DNA of 64,000 nucleotides from an uncultured Gemmata sp. (GTDB lineage Bacteria > Planctomycetota > Planctomycetia > Gemmatales > Gemmataceae). The first letter of the stretch is position 1. Each line of letters opens with the position of its first letter. The notes below the pieces were generated by a model. The model worked only from the letters and a program-made list of their open reading frames with translations. It did no database searches and was not told the origin of the DNA. The stretch lies in NCBI GenBank assembly GCA_937924775.1, contig CALDUT010000004.1, positions 294,665-358,664 of the forward strand. The letters run 5' to 3'. The translations under genes and the position numbers were made by a program. This document shows positions 8,937 through 19,100 of the stretch, in pieces.

Positions 8937-9839
8937 TTACGGGGTTTCGTTTTTCAGGTCTTTCGCCCCGGCGGCGGGTCGGAGAGTGGCCGGCCCTTGG
9001 AGGTAGCCCAACGCGACGAGAAACGCATCGGCCTGAATCGTGGTTTGCTGGATCCACGGTGCACGGTTGAAGAAGCCGTGTCCCTGGTCGGATGCGGTGT
9101 AGAGTTCTGCACGCACCCCGAGTTCCCGGCACTTGGCGACATACTCGCGGCCCTGATCAAGCAGTGGGTCGTTGGTACCGTAGAACAGGATGGCCGGCGG
9201 GGCGTTTTTGTGCAAATACAACGTCGGCGAAATGGCTTCGGCAATATTCGATTGATCGCTGCCTTTAATAGTGCGGCCTTTGCCATTGAGGAAGGGATTG
9301 AACAAGACGAGGGCATTGGGCCGGCATGAGGCTTGGGGATCGTTGGGGTCTTCGAATTTCTCCACCAAAGCTGTGGCCGCGGCCAGGTGACCACCGGCTG
9401 AACCGCCACTAGCAATCACTTTGTCCGGGTCGATTCCCAGTTTGGCGGCATGGACGCGAACCCAGCGAATGGCGGTTTTGGCATCTTCCACCGCTTTGTC
9501 GGGGCGGGTTTTGTGCTGGTTGAGAACACGATAATCGGCTGCAATGGCGACCAGTCCGCGGCTGGCGAAGTATTGGGCCTGTGGCTCGAACTGCCGGTAA
9601 GAACCGCTTTTCCAGCCACCGCCGAAAAAGAAGACGATCACCGGGCGGCGGTCGGTGGCTTTCCACTCCGCGGGCATGTAACAGTGCAGCACAAGCTCCC
9701 CTTCGGGCGTTTTCTTGTAAACGTGATCGGCTGTTCGCACGTTCGCATCGGTGAGCCGCGGCCGCTCGGGCAGTTGCTGGGCGAACAGCGAGCAATGACC
9801 GAAGACGATCACGACAGAAAGCAGGAGAGGGCCATGCAT
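8937..9839 (-). CDS. Secreted alpha/beta-hydrolase (esterase/lipase family)
   Basis: The 300-residue protein has a signal peptide (about 1-20) and the layout of a BD-FAE/carboxylesterase-type hydrolase. The oxyanion-hole motif appears as FFGGGW near residue 71-76, and the nucleophile elbow GGSAGG gives Ser137 as the likely catalytic serine. The Asp and His are probably in the NDPLLDQG and DQGHGFF segments near the C-terminus. It would hydrolyse ester bonds of small or carbohydrate-linked esters outside the cytoplasm; such genes are common near sugar-processing Gfo/Idh/MocA proteins in this phylum, and one lies two genes upstream in the same run. Confidence 0.85.
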   Translation of the reverse strand: MHGPLLLSVVIVFGHCSLFAQQLPERPRLTDANVRTADHVYKKTPEGELVLHCYMPAEWKATDRRPVIVFFFGGGWKSGSYRQFEPQAQYFASRGLVAIAADYRVLNQHKTRPDKAVEDAKTAIRWVRVHAAKLGIDPDKVIASGGSAGGHLAAATALVEKFEDPNDPQASCRPNALVLFNPFLNGKGRTIKGSDQSNIAEAISPTLYLHKNAPPAILFYGTNDPLLDQGREYVAKCRELGVRAELYTASDQGHGFFNRAPWIQQTTIQADAFLVALGYLQGPATLRPAAGAKDLKNETP

Positions 9840-9876
9840 TGTCGTAACTCCTTCTGAAAAATAAGTTTCCGTTTTG

Positions 9877-10500
9877 TCATCGGCTGAGTTCGCCAGGGGG
9901 TAAGACCGTTGGGGCCGGTTCGTCGGAGCTAGAACGAAGCAACGATTTCACAGCCAGCCCGAAGGAGATCAGCCGTAAACCGTTGAACAGTAGATCGATG
10001 GAAATGAGGGTGCCAATCACCCACGCACTCGACACGGGCCAATCGATCAGGATGAGCACACCCAGAATGAGGGCCAGTATCCCGTGGAGCAAAAACCAGC
10101 CAGCGTAGGGGTTTTTCGACATCATACCCGTGGCGAGTCGAAAGGTCCCGCCGACCAAGAAGATGATACCGATCACCACGGTCAGCACCGAAGCTCCGGT
10201 GTCCGGGCGCAGCACAATCAACAGCCCCACGAGTGCAGTGACAGCACCGCTGAGCAAGTCGAGCCAGAACCCAGACCAACCTTTCCGAAGAATCGCGTGG
10301 GCGATTTCGGCAATCCCCGCCACCAGGAAAAGCCACCCGATCACCAACACGGTCAACAGCGTGGCCAGACCCACGAACACCAACCCGGCAATGCCCAGCA
10401 TGGCCAGCAATACCCCCAGGGCCACAAACCAACCCCAACTGCGGCGGAGGAAATCCCGTTCATCCACAGTCAGAACAGTCAGCCGGAGTAAAGCGGGCAT
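9877..10500 (-). CDS. HdeD/DUF308-type membrane protein
   Basis: The 207-residue protein consists of about six hydrophobic segments in three helical-hairpin pairs (starting near residues 25, 50, 82, 107, 136 and 160), the pattern of the HdeD acid-resistance family (DUF308). Glycine-rich repeats of the kind GIxxLVxG recur in each pair. E. coli HdeD helps survival in acid at high cell density; whether this homologue does so here is unknown. The C-terminus is short and cytoplasmic-looking. It is 37 bases upstream of the esterase and 56 bases downstream of a Gfo/Idh/MocA gene on the same strand. Confidence 0.8.
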   Translation of the reverse strand: MPALLRLTVLTVDERDFLRRSWGWFVALGVLLAMLGIAGLVFVGLATLLTVLVIGWLFLVAGIAEIAHAILRKGWSGFWLDLLSGAVTALVGLLIVLRPDTGASVLTVVIGIIFLVGGTFRLATGMMSKNPYAGWFLLHGILALILGVLILIDWPVSSAWVIGTLISIDLLFNGLRLISFGLAVKSLLRSSSDEPAPTVLPPGELSR

Positions 10501-10556
10501 AAAGATCTCCTCGCCGTAAGTATATGTGAATTCTTAGTTTGGGTTGATTGGAGGCG

Positions 10557-11771
10557 TCAGTCGGTCCAAACGGCCACTTGGCCGCGCCGTAGCGACTGGT
10601 TCGCGAGGTGGGCCGCAGCGGCCGCACTCACGCCGGCTTCGGCCGGGCAGGCGACTTTCTTTGTTCGATCGCGAATACCTGCGATCCAATTGGTCAGATG
10701 GAGCAATTCGCCATCGGGTTTGTCGTAAAAGTCCAATCCCTTCTCGCCGGTGCCCAGAATCCACGCCGATGGCTCCGGTTTCTGTTTCCCGCGATCCGGG
10801 ATGATTTCGTAGCGGCCCCGATCGATGTAGAGGGTTCCTGCGGTTCCCATGAATTCGCACATCGAACCGTAGCGATTGCTGCTGAAGGTTCCTTCAAAAT
10901 GCACTTGGAGCTGTTTGTGTGGGTAGCGGAGCAGCGTTTGTACGGTGTCGGGGGTTTCCCAAAGGCCTTTGGCGTGGAACCAATCACCGATGCTGGCGGC
11001 ACTGGCCGGGTGATCGAGATCGAGGAACCAGTGAACCACATCGATCCAGTGAACCATCAGATCGGTAAAGATACCGCCGCCGAAGTCCCAGAACCATCGC
11101 CACTGCCGGAAGCGGTACGCATCGAATTCTTGAGGGGGGGCATTGCCGAGAAAACGTTTCCAATCGATTTTGCTGGCATCGAGCGGGTCTTTACCCTTGG
11201 CGGCACGCGGGGCGTTCCGGTTCCAGGTGCAACGCACCTTGTGAACTGGGCCAATAGTCCCGGATTTCAGCACCTCGTAGGCCTTGAGAATGTGCGTCAT
11301 GCTTCGTTGCTGGGTACCGACTTGCACCACCCGTTTGTGGCGGTTTTGTGCTTCGATCACGGCCTGGCCTTCGCTCCGCTTGTGCGTGAGCGGTTTTTCC
11401 ACATACACATCTTTGCCCGCCTGGCAGGCATCCACGGTCTGGGGGACATGCCAATGGTCGGGGGATGCGATTAGAACCGCGTCCACATCGGGCCGAGCGA
11501 GCAATTCTTCGTGTTTTTTCGTGGCGAAGGCGCGGGGGTCGGCGAGCGTTTTCGCTGCTTCGAGGTTGTCCTCCCACACATCGCAGACCGCGGTAATTTT
11601 CACATTGGGTAACGCCGGGAACGACTTGAGCAAATGCCGGCAGCGGCCACCGCAGCCAATCAGCCCGACTTGGAGGGTATCGTTGGCGGCAAAGCCACGC
11701 GACGATTCCACGGTGATACCCGCAGCGGCCAGCACGGACGACGCCAAAAACGATCGTCGATCGCTCTTCAT
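10557..11771 (-). CDS. Tat-exported Gfo/Idh/MocA family oxidoreductase
   Basis: From the ATG at 11771 the protein is 404 residues; the frame is open further upstream but that extension lacks a Tat signal and runs through the hairpin at 11838-11867. The N-terminus MKSDRRSFLASS is a twin-arginine signal with cleavage near residue 28. The Rossmann motif follows (VGLIGCGGRCRH, about 33-44), then the family hallmark EKPLTHK near residue 120, in which the lysine is catalytic. The C-terminal alpha/beta domain carries the WFWDFGGGIFTDLMVHWIDV stretch. Such NAD(P)-dependent enzymes oxidise sugars or sugar derivatives in the periplasm of planctomycetes. The substrate cannot be told from sequence. Confidence 0.88.
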   Translation of the reverse strand: MKSDRRSFLASSVLAAAGITVESSRGFAANDTLQVGLIGCGGRCRHLLKSFPALPNVKITAVCDVWEDNLEAAKTLADPRAFATKKHEELLARPDVDAVLIASPDHWHVPQTVDACQAGKDVYVEKPLTHKRSEGQAVIEAQNRHKRVVQVGTQQRSMTHILKAYEVLKSGTIGPVHKVRCTWNRNAPRAAKGKDPLDASKIDWKRFLGNAPPQEFDAYRFRQWRWFWDFGGGIFTDLMVHWIDVVHWFLDLDHPASAASIGDWFHAKGLWETPDTVQTLLRYPHKQLQVHFEGTFSSNRYGSMCEFMGTAGTLYIDRGRYEIIPDRGKQKPEPSAWILGTGEKGLDFYDKPDGELLHLTNWIAGIRDRTKKVACPAEAGVSAAAAAHLANQSLRRGQVAVWTD

Positions 11772-11837
11772 GGGGAGAACTCCAGGAGACGGTGCCATCA
11801 GCATACCGCGACTCCGGTCAAAGAAAAGCCAATAAGA

Positions 11838-11867
11838 AACCCCCTGCGGTGGCGATCGCAGGGGGTT
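11838..11867 (-). terminator. Intrinsic terminator downstream of apbE
   Basis: An 11-base perfect stem (11838-11848 with 11857-11867, AACCCCCTGCG and its complement) with an 8-base loop is followed on the minus strand by a T-rich stretch (TTTCTTATTGGCTTTTC). It would end minus-strand transcripts arriving from apbE before the next oxidoreductase gene, whose start is 67 bases further on. Confidence 0.75.
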
Positions 11868-12057
11868 CGGATGCAGGCGAACCATCCGAGAAGCCCACAG
11901 CAGCCAGATGGGACCCGAGGGTGTAATCGGAGTTACTGTGCCCCTGAGGCAAGCGACTAGGTCGAATAAAGTAAGTTCGAACTGTTGTAGACAATCCAGC
12001 GACGGTGAAAAGTTCTCGGCTCGCCCAATTTTTTTTCAATTTTCGTTTCCAAGCCAT

Positions 12058-12086
12058 TTGACAGGGGAACTCGTGTTGGGCATAAT
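12058..12086 (+). promoter_or_regulatory. Sigma70-like promoter facing the 3' end of apbE
   Basis: TTGACA at 12058-12063, a 17-base spacer and CATAAT at 12081-12086 match the consensus in 11 of 12 positions. It points into the 3' end of the minus-strand apbE gene, so a transcript would be antisense. Immediately downstream only tiny frames (3 and 11 codons) are seen. Confidence 0.4.
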
Positions 12087-12126
12087 ATGAACAAGTGAAC
12101 ATATTTGGTATGGAGTTCCATCATGG

Positions 12127-13158
12127 TTACTTGACTTCGTACTGAGCAAAGCGTTGACTCGCGGTGACGACAGGCCTCTCCTGCGCATCGAGAACGACGA
12201 TATAACACGCGGCCCCCGGGGTGGCCTCCACCAGCTTCAAGGCTGCATCCACCGGTAGGACGCTGACCGCTTTCGTCATGCTGTCGGCGGTGATGCCCTG
12301 CGGGGCGATCACGGTGACACTGCGGCGACCGGTCAGACCCAAACCAGTTTTGGGATCCAGAATGTGCGAATAGCGAACCCCGCCGATTTCCACGAATTGT
12401 TCGAGATCGCCGGAGGTAGAGACTGCGGCGTTAGCCAGTTTCAGAGTCCGCGGCTTTTGGTTTTTGCTGATGGGAGCAATGGCGACGATCCAACCGTCGT
12501 GGCCTGGGGGAGGATCGCCGCAGGTGATGTCCCCGGAGGCTGCGACGAGCGCTTGGCGGATTCCGAATTGGTCGCGAAGCACGCGCAAAGCTTCGTCGGC
12601 GGCGTAGCCTTTGGCAATCCCGCCGAGGTCGAGTTGCATTCCAGTTGTGAGCAGTTGAACTGTTAGTTGCGTGGGGTCGAGTTTCACCTTCTGGTAGCCG
12701 ACTTTGGCCCGGGCCGCGGCGAGTTCTTTCGCATCGGGCAACTCTTGTGTTCGCCGGGCCAAACGCCACAGTTGAACCACCGGGCCGACCGTGACGTCGA
12801 AAGCGCCCTCGCTTCTTTTCGACATCTCCTCGGCCTTCTGCAAAACGAAGAACAGCTCGCGGCTGACTTTCACCGGTTCGCCGACAGTGTGTTCAAACTT
12901 TTTACACAGTTGCATCAATTCACTGTCTTTCTTGTAGTCGCTCATGATGCCATCAAGTTCGGCAACACGGGCGAAGGCCGCATCCGCGGCTTTTTTCGCT
13001 GTGCTGCGATCGGTGGCATACAGCACGATGCGGAATGTGGTGCCCATGTGCTTCGATTCCAATTCGAAGCGTTGCCGATCCCCACCGGAGCTATAGCTCG
13101 CCAAGAAAAACGGAATAAGATGAAAGAAATGTAAGAAAAAGCAGCCCACGGCGTTCAT
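12127..13158 (-). CDS. apbE: FAD:protein FMN transferase (ApbE family)
   Basis: From the ATG at 13158 the protein is 343 residues and starts with a hydrophobic export signal (about 1-25). It then follows the ApbE pattern: FELESKHMGTTFRI near the start of the mature protein, the FAD-binding segment LDLGGIAKGYAADEAL in the middle, a HILDPKTGLG segment and DSMTKAVSVL near the C-terminus, whose Asp and Thr bind Mg2+. The enzyme moves FMN from FAD onto a threonine of target flavoproteins, for instance in Rnf/Nqr complexes, in the periplasm. No obvious target lies in this window. Frames open further upstream overlap the divergent SUMF1-like gene, so the shorter start is preferred; the two starts are 53 bases apart. 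Confidence 0.9.
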   Translation of the reverse strand: MNAVGCFFLHFFHLIPFFLASYSSGGDRQRFELESKHMGTTFRIVLYATDRSTAKKAADAAFARVAELDGIMSDYKKDSELMQLCKKFEHTVGEPVKVSRELFFVLQKAEEMSKRSEGAFDVTVGPVVQLWRLARRTQELPDAKELAAARAKVGYQKVKLDPTQLTVQLLTTGMQLDLGGIAKGYAADEALRVLRDQFGIRQALVAASGDITCGDPPPGHDGWIVAIAPISKNQKPRTLKLANAAVSTSGDLEQFVEIGGVRYSHILDPKTGLGLTGRRSVTVIAPQGITADSMTKAVSVLPVDAALKLVEATPGAACYIVVLDAQERPVVTASQRFAQYEVK

Positions 13159-13211
13159 AAGCCAGCCCCACCCTGTTGACAACTGATCGCTTATCGGAGA
13201 ATCTAGCAGAC

Positions 13212-14336
13212 ATGCCGCGAAGATACACCTTCTTTTGGGTTTTCGGAGTGATGGTGCCGTTGTTTGCGGCCACAGTCGTACCCGCGGGAACCCCACCGGC
13301 CTCGTCTTCGGCCGCGGGAACGAAATCCGCGAACCTGCCGCCGCCACACAAGAACTTCACAGAAAAAATCCGTGGCTGGAAGAAAGAAATCATCGACCCG
13401 GATAGTGACCCGCCGAAGTCGGAACGCGTACCGATGGAAGCGGAATTCGAGATGATTTGGGTTCCGGGTGGGGAATTCCTCATGGGTAGCCCAGAAACGG
13501 AAGCCGGTCGTGATCCGATCGAAGGTCCGCAACACAAGGTTCGCGTTGGGAACTTCTGGATGGCCAAGTGCGAGGTGACCTGGGACGAATTCGACATTTT
13601 CTGGTACGACGAAGATTTCCCCAAAGCCGACGATATCGCGGCCAAGAACCTGGGGCCTGATGCCGTTACCCGCCCCACCAACACCTTCGTGGATGCTACC
13701 TACGGCCATGAACGCGATGGCCACCCGGCGATCTGCATGACACATCACGCGGCAATGATGTACTGCAACTGGCTCCAGAAGCGGACCGGCCGGCCCTACC
13801 GCCTACCCACCGAAGCCGAATGGGAGTATGCCGCGCGCGGCGGAAAGGGCAATACGGCCTACTTCTTCGGCGACGATCCGCAAGAGCTTGGCGAGTACGC
13901 GTGGTACAAAGACAACTCCGCCGACGATGACCACCCGAAAGGGACCACCCACAAAGTCGGTACCAAGAAACCCAATCCGTTTGGCATTCACGACTTGTAC
14001 GGTAACGTCTGGGAGTGGACCCTCGATCAATACGACCCCGACGCTTACAAGAAATTCGCCCAAAATCCGATCAGCCTCCGGCCGGTCACCGTGCCGACGG
14101 ATCAGAAATGGTCCCATGTCGTCCGCGGGGGCTCCTGGGCCGACAAAGCCGATAAACTCCGCAGTGCTGCACGGCGCGTGTCCGATAAAAGCTGGATGAA
14201 GTGGGACCCGCAAGAACCGCAAAGCATTTGGTGGCTGACCCGCATGGATGTGATCGGTTTCCGTGTGGTCTTAGCCGAAGAAGAACAACCCGAACTCGTT
14301 GGGCTCAAACCCAAGGTAGTGAAGAAATCGGAGTGA
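13212..14336 (+). CDS. Secreted SUMF1/FGE-sulfatase-type domain protein
   Basis: From the ATG at 13212 the protein is 374 residues with a signal peptide (about 1-22). The SUMF1 domain runs from about residue 78 to the end: MIWVPGGEFLMGS, the CEVTWDEF segment, RLPTEAEWEYAARGG, a FGIHDLYGNVWEWT segment, and VVRGGSW. In true formylglycine-generating enzymes two cysteines follow the RGGS motif; here the segment reads RGGSWADKADKLRSAARR and has none. It is therefore probably not a sulfatase-activating enzyme but one of the many planctomycete SUMF1-fold proteins used in other roles. It is divergent from apbE and 121 bases ahead of a Gfo/Idh/MocA gene. Confidence 0.88.
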   Translation: MPRRYTFFWVFGVMVPLFAATVVPAGTPPASSSAAGTKSANLPPPHKNFTEKIRGWKKEIIDPDSDPPKSERVPMEAEFEMIWVPGGEFLMGSPETEAGRDPIEGPQHKVRVGNFWMAKCEVTWDEFDIFWYDEDFPKADDIAAKNLGPDAVTRPTNTFVDATYGHERDGHPAICMTHHAAMMYCNWLQKRTGRPYRLPTEAEWEYAARGGKGNTAYFFGDDPQELGEYAWYKDNSADDDHPKGTTHKVGTKKPNPFGIHDLYGNVWEWTLDQYDPDAYKKFAQNPISLRPVTVPTDQKWSHVVRGGSWADKADKLRSAARRVSDKSWMKWDPQEPQSIWWLTRMDVIGFRVVLAEEEQPELVGLKPKVVKKSE

Positions 14337-14457
14337 TGGTTGGGGTTGCATCAGGAAGGGTCGATTTTCATACCACCGATGACCGAGTCGCCCCTTACCT
14401 TCGCTTCCACCAGCTCTGACATTCGATTTGCTCCCCTTTCCTCCCCGGAGTGTTGCT

Positions 14458-15783
14458 ATGGCCAATCGACGCGATTTTCTGAAAACCACCGCTGCAGTCA
14501 GCGGCGTGGCCGTCACCGGTAACTTGTCGGTCGCGGCTTATGCCGGCGGTGGCAACGATGTGATCAAAGTCGGCCTCATCGGCTGCGGTGGCCGCGGCAT
14601 GGGCGCGGTTCGCGACATCCTCGAAGCCGAAAAACGCATCAATGGCGATAATCCGAAAGTGGAAATCATCGCAGTCGCTGATGTGTTCAAAAACAAAGCC
14701 GAAAACGCCGCACGAACCTTCACCAACCCCAAAAGCGACCGCTACGGGCCGTTCGTGAAGCAAATCAAGATCACCCCGGAAACCACCTTCGACGGCCTGG
14801 ATGCTTACGAAAAGCTGTTGAAAACCGATGTGAACCTGGTCATTCTGGCAACCCCGCCGGGATTCCGCCCCCAGCATCTCGAAGCGGCGGTCAAAGCCGG
14901 CAAGCACATTTTCTGCGAAAAGCCTGTCGCCGTGGACGCGACCGGCGCCCGTAAATGCTACAGCCTGATCGATGAATCAAAGAAGAAAGGCTTGGCGATC
15001 GTCGCCGGCACTCAACGCCGTCACCAGAAGCCCTATATCGAAGTGATGAAGAAAATCCACGACGGGGCCATCGGCGAAATTCGCGCTGCTCGGTGTTCGT
15101 GGAACGGTCGCGAACCGTGGTTCCGCAAACGCGAAGAGGGCATGGCCGATAGCACCTACCAAATCCACAACTGGTATCACTTCCTGTGGACCTGCGGTGA
15201 CCACATCGTCGAACAACACGTTCACAATATCGACGTCATCAACTGGGCACTGAACGACCACCCCATCCGGGCGACCGGTTTTGGCGGCCGCTCCTTCCGC
15301 CATCCTGGCCCGCCCAAAGAAGCCGGGCACATCTGGGACCACTTCGCGGTGGAGTTCGAGTACAAAAATGGCGTCAAGATGTTCAGCTACTGCCGGCACT
15401 TCCCCGTCGGTGGCGACGATGTCTCAGAAATGGTGATCGGTTCCACCGGCGTTGCCTACACCCGCGATGGCTCCGCCTACCAAATCAATGGCAAACCGGC
15501 CGTCTCCGACGACCGCGGCATTTCGGCCTATGTTCAAGAGCATATCGACCTTTTGAACAGCATTCGTGCCGGTGCCCCCCTCAATGAACTGAAAAACGTG
15601 ACCGATTCGACCTTCACCGCGATTCTCGGTCGCAACGCCTGCTACAGCGGCATGGCCCTGAAGTGGGACGACGCCCTCGCCTCGGCCGAAGATTGGATGC
15701 CCAAGAACCTAGCTCTCGGCCAACCGCTGGAAGTGTCCCGCACCCCACTGCCCGGCTCGTGGAAACTCCCCCCGAGAGCGTAA
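14458..15783 (+). CDS. Tat-exported Gfo/Idh/MocA family oxidoreductase
   Basis: From the ATG at 14458, with GGAG 9-12 bases upstream, the protein is 441 residues. MANRRDFLKTTAAVSG is a twin-arginine signal. The nucleotide-binding motif VGLIGCGGRGMG lies at about 36-47, and CEKPVAVDATG near 153 contains the catalytic lysine motif. The second domain includes WNGREPWFRKR and the HIVEQHVHNIDVINW segment with candidate metal or substrate histidines. It is a periplasmic NAD(P)-dependent sugar or polyol oxidoreductase of unknown substrate, and is only distantly similar to the one at 10557-11771. A strong terminator follows 42 bases after the stop. Confidence 0.9.
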   Translation: MANRRDFLKTTAAVSGVAVTGNLSVAAYAGGGNDVIKVGLIGCGGRGMGAVRDILEAEKRINGDNPKVEIIAVADVFKNKAENAARTFTNPKSDRYGPFVKQIKITPETTFDGLDAYEKLLKTDVNLVILATPPGFRPQHLEAAVKAGKHIFCEKPVAVDATGARKCYSLIDESKKKGLAIVAGTQRRHQKPYIEVMKKIHDGAIGEIRAARCSWNGREPWFRKREEGMADSTYQIHNWYHFLWTCGDHIVEQHVHNIDVINWALNDHPIRATGFGGRSFRHPGPPKEAGHIWDHFAVEFEYKNGVKMFSYCRHFPVGGDDVSEMVIGSTGVAYTRDGSAYQINGKPAVSDDRGISAYVQEHIDLLNSIRAGAPLNELKNVTDSTFTAILGRNACYSGMALKWDDALASAEDWMPKNLALGQPLEVSRTPLPGSWKLPPRA

Positions 15784-16112
15784 AAGATGTTGTAACCGCC
15801 CAATATCGTTGCAATTGAGGCCAATCGTCTCTGCTTGGCTACAAACCCAAGCAGAGACGCTCCCACTGGCACATATCTTTTTCTTCTCAGACAACCGGGC
15901 CCCCAAAATTTCCATCTTTTTGGGGCCTACTCAAGTAAACATCTCGGCAGCCATTCATGAGGTGTTGAACTTCTCGCCACTCTCGGACACGGCATGGTCG
16001 GGGTGTCGCGTCATCCTTCAGTTGCAGGGGGCATCGGCAGTGTAGGAATGGCCTGTGTGTGTGTTATACTCGTGCTGTAAACTACGGCTAATCCAGGATT
16101 TACCAGCATGAG
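15784..16112. other. Gap between oxidoreductase and sensor kinase genes
   Basis: The 329 bases hold the terminator at 15826-15859 and, just ahead of the sensor kinase, a possible -10 element TATACT at 16065-16070 with no good -35 partner. No coding frame is supported. Confidence 0.5.
15826..15859 (+). terminator. Hairpin terminator after Gfo/Idh/MocA gene
   Basis: A 13-base perfect stem (15826-15838 with 15847-15859, CGTCTCTGCTTGG and its complement) closes an 8-base loop, 42 bases after the stop codon. A T-rich stretch (ATCTTTTTCTTCTC) begins only about 15 bases later, so the fit to a simple intrinsic terminator is good but not perfect. Confidence 0.65.
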
Positions 16113-19100
16113 GTGGTTCCGGTGGAACAGCTTTCGTCGGTGACAGCGTCGGTAGGGAACTCCTCGTCGTCCCGGTGGTCGCAAGCCCGATGGCCGGTCG
16201 CCGTGCCGCGTTACGGCTTGGCCGTGGTACTGGTGGGGGCCGCTGGGGTGCTTCAGTGGCTGCTGGCGGCTTATGCTCCGGAGGTTGCAGGAGTCACTCT
16301 CCTAACTGCGGTGGCCATCACGGCGATTTTGGGTGGGAGTGGACCGGGGCTGGTGGCTACCGGTTTGAGCCTCGCGGCGATTGTGTTGGGGCAACCATCG
16401 ATCCGGGCTTTGCCTTGGCTCGCCGGGCTTTTTGCCCTCGTGGCCGGGGCCATTTGTTGGATAGCCGCTTTCCACCGCCGCCGGTACGTCGAGACCCTGG
16501 ACAAACTACAACAACGATTAGAAACTTACGACGCGGAACTCCGGCAGGCGCGAACAGATATTCAAAACCAGCAACGGCAGCTCCAGCAGCAAACCCATCT
16601 TCTCAACCTCTTGACGACAATCGCTGAAAATACGCGTGATGCGATCATGGTGACAGAAGCCGAACCGTTGGATGAGCCGGGGCCTCGCATCATCTATGTG
16701 AACTCGGCCTTCCTGAAGATGACAGGCTATACCCGCGACGAGGTTCTGGGCCGCTCACCGCGGTTTCTCCAAGGTCCGCAAACCAGCCGCGAAGGCCGGG
16801 CCTTGATTCGCCAAGCATTAGAACGCGGAAAGGCCTGTCGGGTTGAACTTATCAATTATGCCAAAGACGGAACCTCCTATTGGATTGAACTCGACATGGT
16901 CCCCGTGCTCGGGCCGGCGTCCAACATGCGCTACATCATCTCTGTGCAGCGAGACACCACGGCCCGCAAACATTTCGAAGAGGAACTCCGCAAAAGTGAA
17001 ATCCGTTATCGCACCCTCGTCGAAGCAGTCAGCGCGGTAACGTGGACGGCACCGGCCGGTGGCTCACTGATTGGCCCGCAGCCCTCGTGGATGGCCTTCA
17101 CCGGACAAAGCGCGGAGGAGATGGCCGATTACGGTTGTACCAAAGTCATTCACCCCGAGGATCTCCCAGCGGTGGTGCAACACTGGAAGGATGCTTTGCG
17201 GCTCGGTCAACCCTATGAGAGCGTTCACCGGATTCGGCGTTACGACGGGCAATGGCGGTGGATGAAAAGCTATGCCGTACCCATTCGGGATGACCACGAT
17301 CAGATTACAGAATGGTTCGGCATTCATATCGACATCACTGCCGAACGGAATGCCTTGGAACAGCTAGCCCAGAGTGAACGGCAATTGAAAACGCTTATGG
17401 ACCATGTGCCAGCCATCATCGCCCGGTGCGACCGGCAATTCCGTCACTGCTTTGTGAGTGCGGCGATCGAAGCGGTGACCGGTCGATCCGCCGCGGACTT
17501 CGTTGGCAAGACCAACCGGGAGTTGGGGATGCCGCCCGCACTGTGCGACTACTGGGAAAGCCAAATGCAGGTGGTGTTCGACGAAGGACGAATGCAAACA
17601 GGGGAGTTCACGTTCCCGACACCCGATGGACCGCGGCATTGGGAGTTCAAACTGGTTCCCGAAATGGGCCCAAATGGTACCGTGGAGACAATCCTCGGTG
17701 TTACTGTCGATGTCACCGAACGGCGCACGGCTGAAGACGCCTTGCGTCGCCGCGAGGAACTTTTGCGCAAACTTACCGAGCAGTTTCCTGGGGTTTTGTA
17801 TCAATACCGTGAATGGCCTGATGGCCATTGTTGTTTCCCTTACGCAAGTGTGGGGATTCAGGACATTTTCGACATCACACCTGAGCAAGTCGTCGATTCT
17901 GGGGATTTCCTCTTCGAGTGGGTTCATCCTGATGATTTCGTCCAGTTGCGAGCTGCGATTGAGGCTTCCAAAACCCACCTGCACGAATGGCACTGCGAAT
18001 TCCGTATGCTCTTACCACAAAGCGGTCTGCGTTGGCTTGAAGGCCACTCAAAACCTGAACGTCTTGCCGATGGCAGCACGCTGTGGCATGGCTATATTCG
18101 CGACATCACGGAACGGAAACAGGCCGAACAGCGGTTACGATCGAGTGAGGAGCGGTTCCGTACACTGCTGGAGAATATTCAAGTCGGAGTCGTCCTGTTG
18201 AATACCCAGGGGGAGATCATACTGGCCAATCCCGCCGCGGCCGACATTCTGGGCCTACAACATAATCATTTGCTTGGGCGGCTGGCTTTTGATTCCGCTT
18301 GGGAGGTTGTCCACGAGGATGGTAAGTTGTGCGAACCGGAGGAGTTACCGTTTTCCATCGTCCTGAGAACCTGTCAGCCAATCCGGGATGTCATTGTTGG
18401 TTCGCGCCATCAGCGAACGGGGCAGCGACTGTGGCTGCAAGTCAATGCTACACCTGAACTCGCGGATGATGGCTCTATTCGCAATGTCATTTTGACATTT
18501 GTTGATATCACGCGCCTCAAACAAGCCAAACAAGACCTGCGGCTCAAAGAAGCAGCCATCGCGGAATCCGTCAACGGGATTGTGGTGACGGATACTGATC
18601 ACAATATCACCTATGCGAATCGGGCGTTTCTGACCCTCTGGGGCTATGATCCCGATCATTCCGTGATTGGACGGAACTTCCGAGAATTTTGGAAAGACCC
18701 ACAGACCGCGGCGATCATCCATGAGCAACTCATACGTTCTGGATCGTTCCGCGGCGAGTTCCTCGCCCAGTGCCGCAACGGCCGGACGATCGATGTCCAG
18801 CTTGCGGCGAATCTGATTCACGAAACTGAAGGTTATCCGACCAGTATCATGCTGTCGTTGGTGGATGTGAGTGAACAAAAACGAGCGGAATCCGCCCGAC
18901 GCAAAGCCGAACACCGCCAGCAGCTCGCATTGGCGGCCGGCCAGATGGGCACCTGGGATTGGCAAATCGGTACCGAGCATTTGATTTGGGACGACCGGCT
19001 AGTACAGATCATGGGCTTTTCTCCCGGGACTTTTGATGGCCGACTCGCTACGTTTCTTTCACTCATTTACATGGACGACGTACTGCAAGTCCGCCAAGCG

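Larger units (their letters stand above)
11772..12126. other. 355-base gap between two minus-strand genes
   Basis: The gap contains a strong hairpin terminator near its left end (11838-11867), an AT-rich tract with a run of eight T around 12029-12036, and a promoter-like pair facing the 3' end of apbE (12058-12086). I see no convincing coding frame. Confidence 0.6.

Noticed and set aside
11818..12208. Two overlapping minus-strand frames in the apbE gap
   Set aside because: They run through the strong terminator hairpin or overlap apbE in another frame and have no conserved features.
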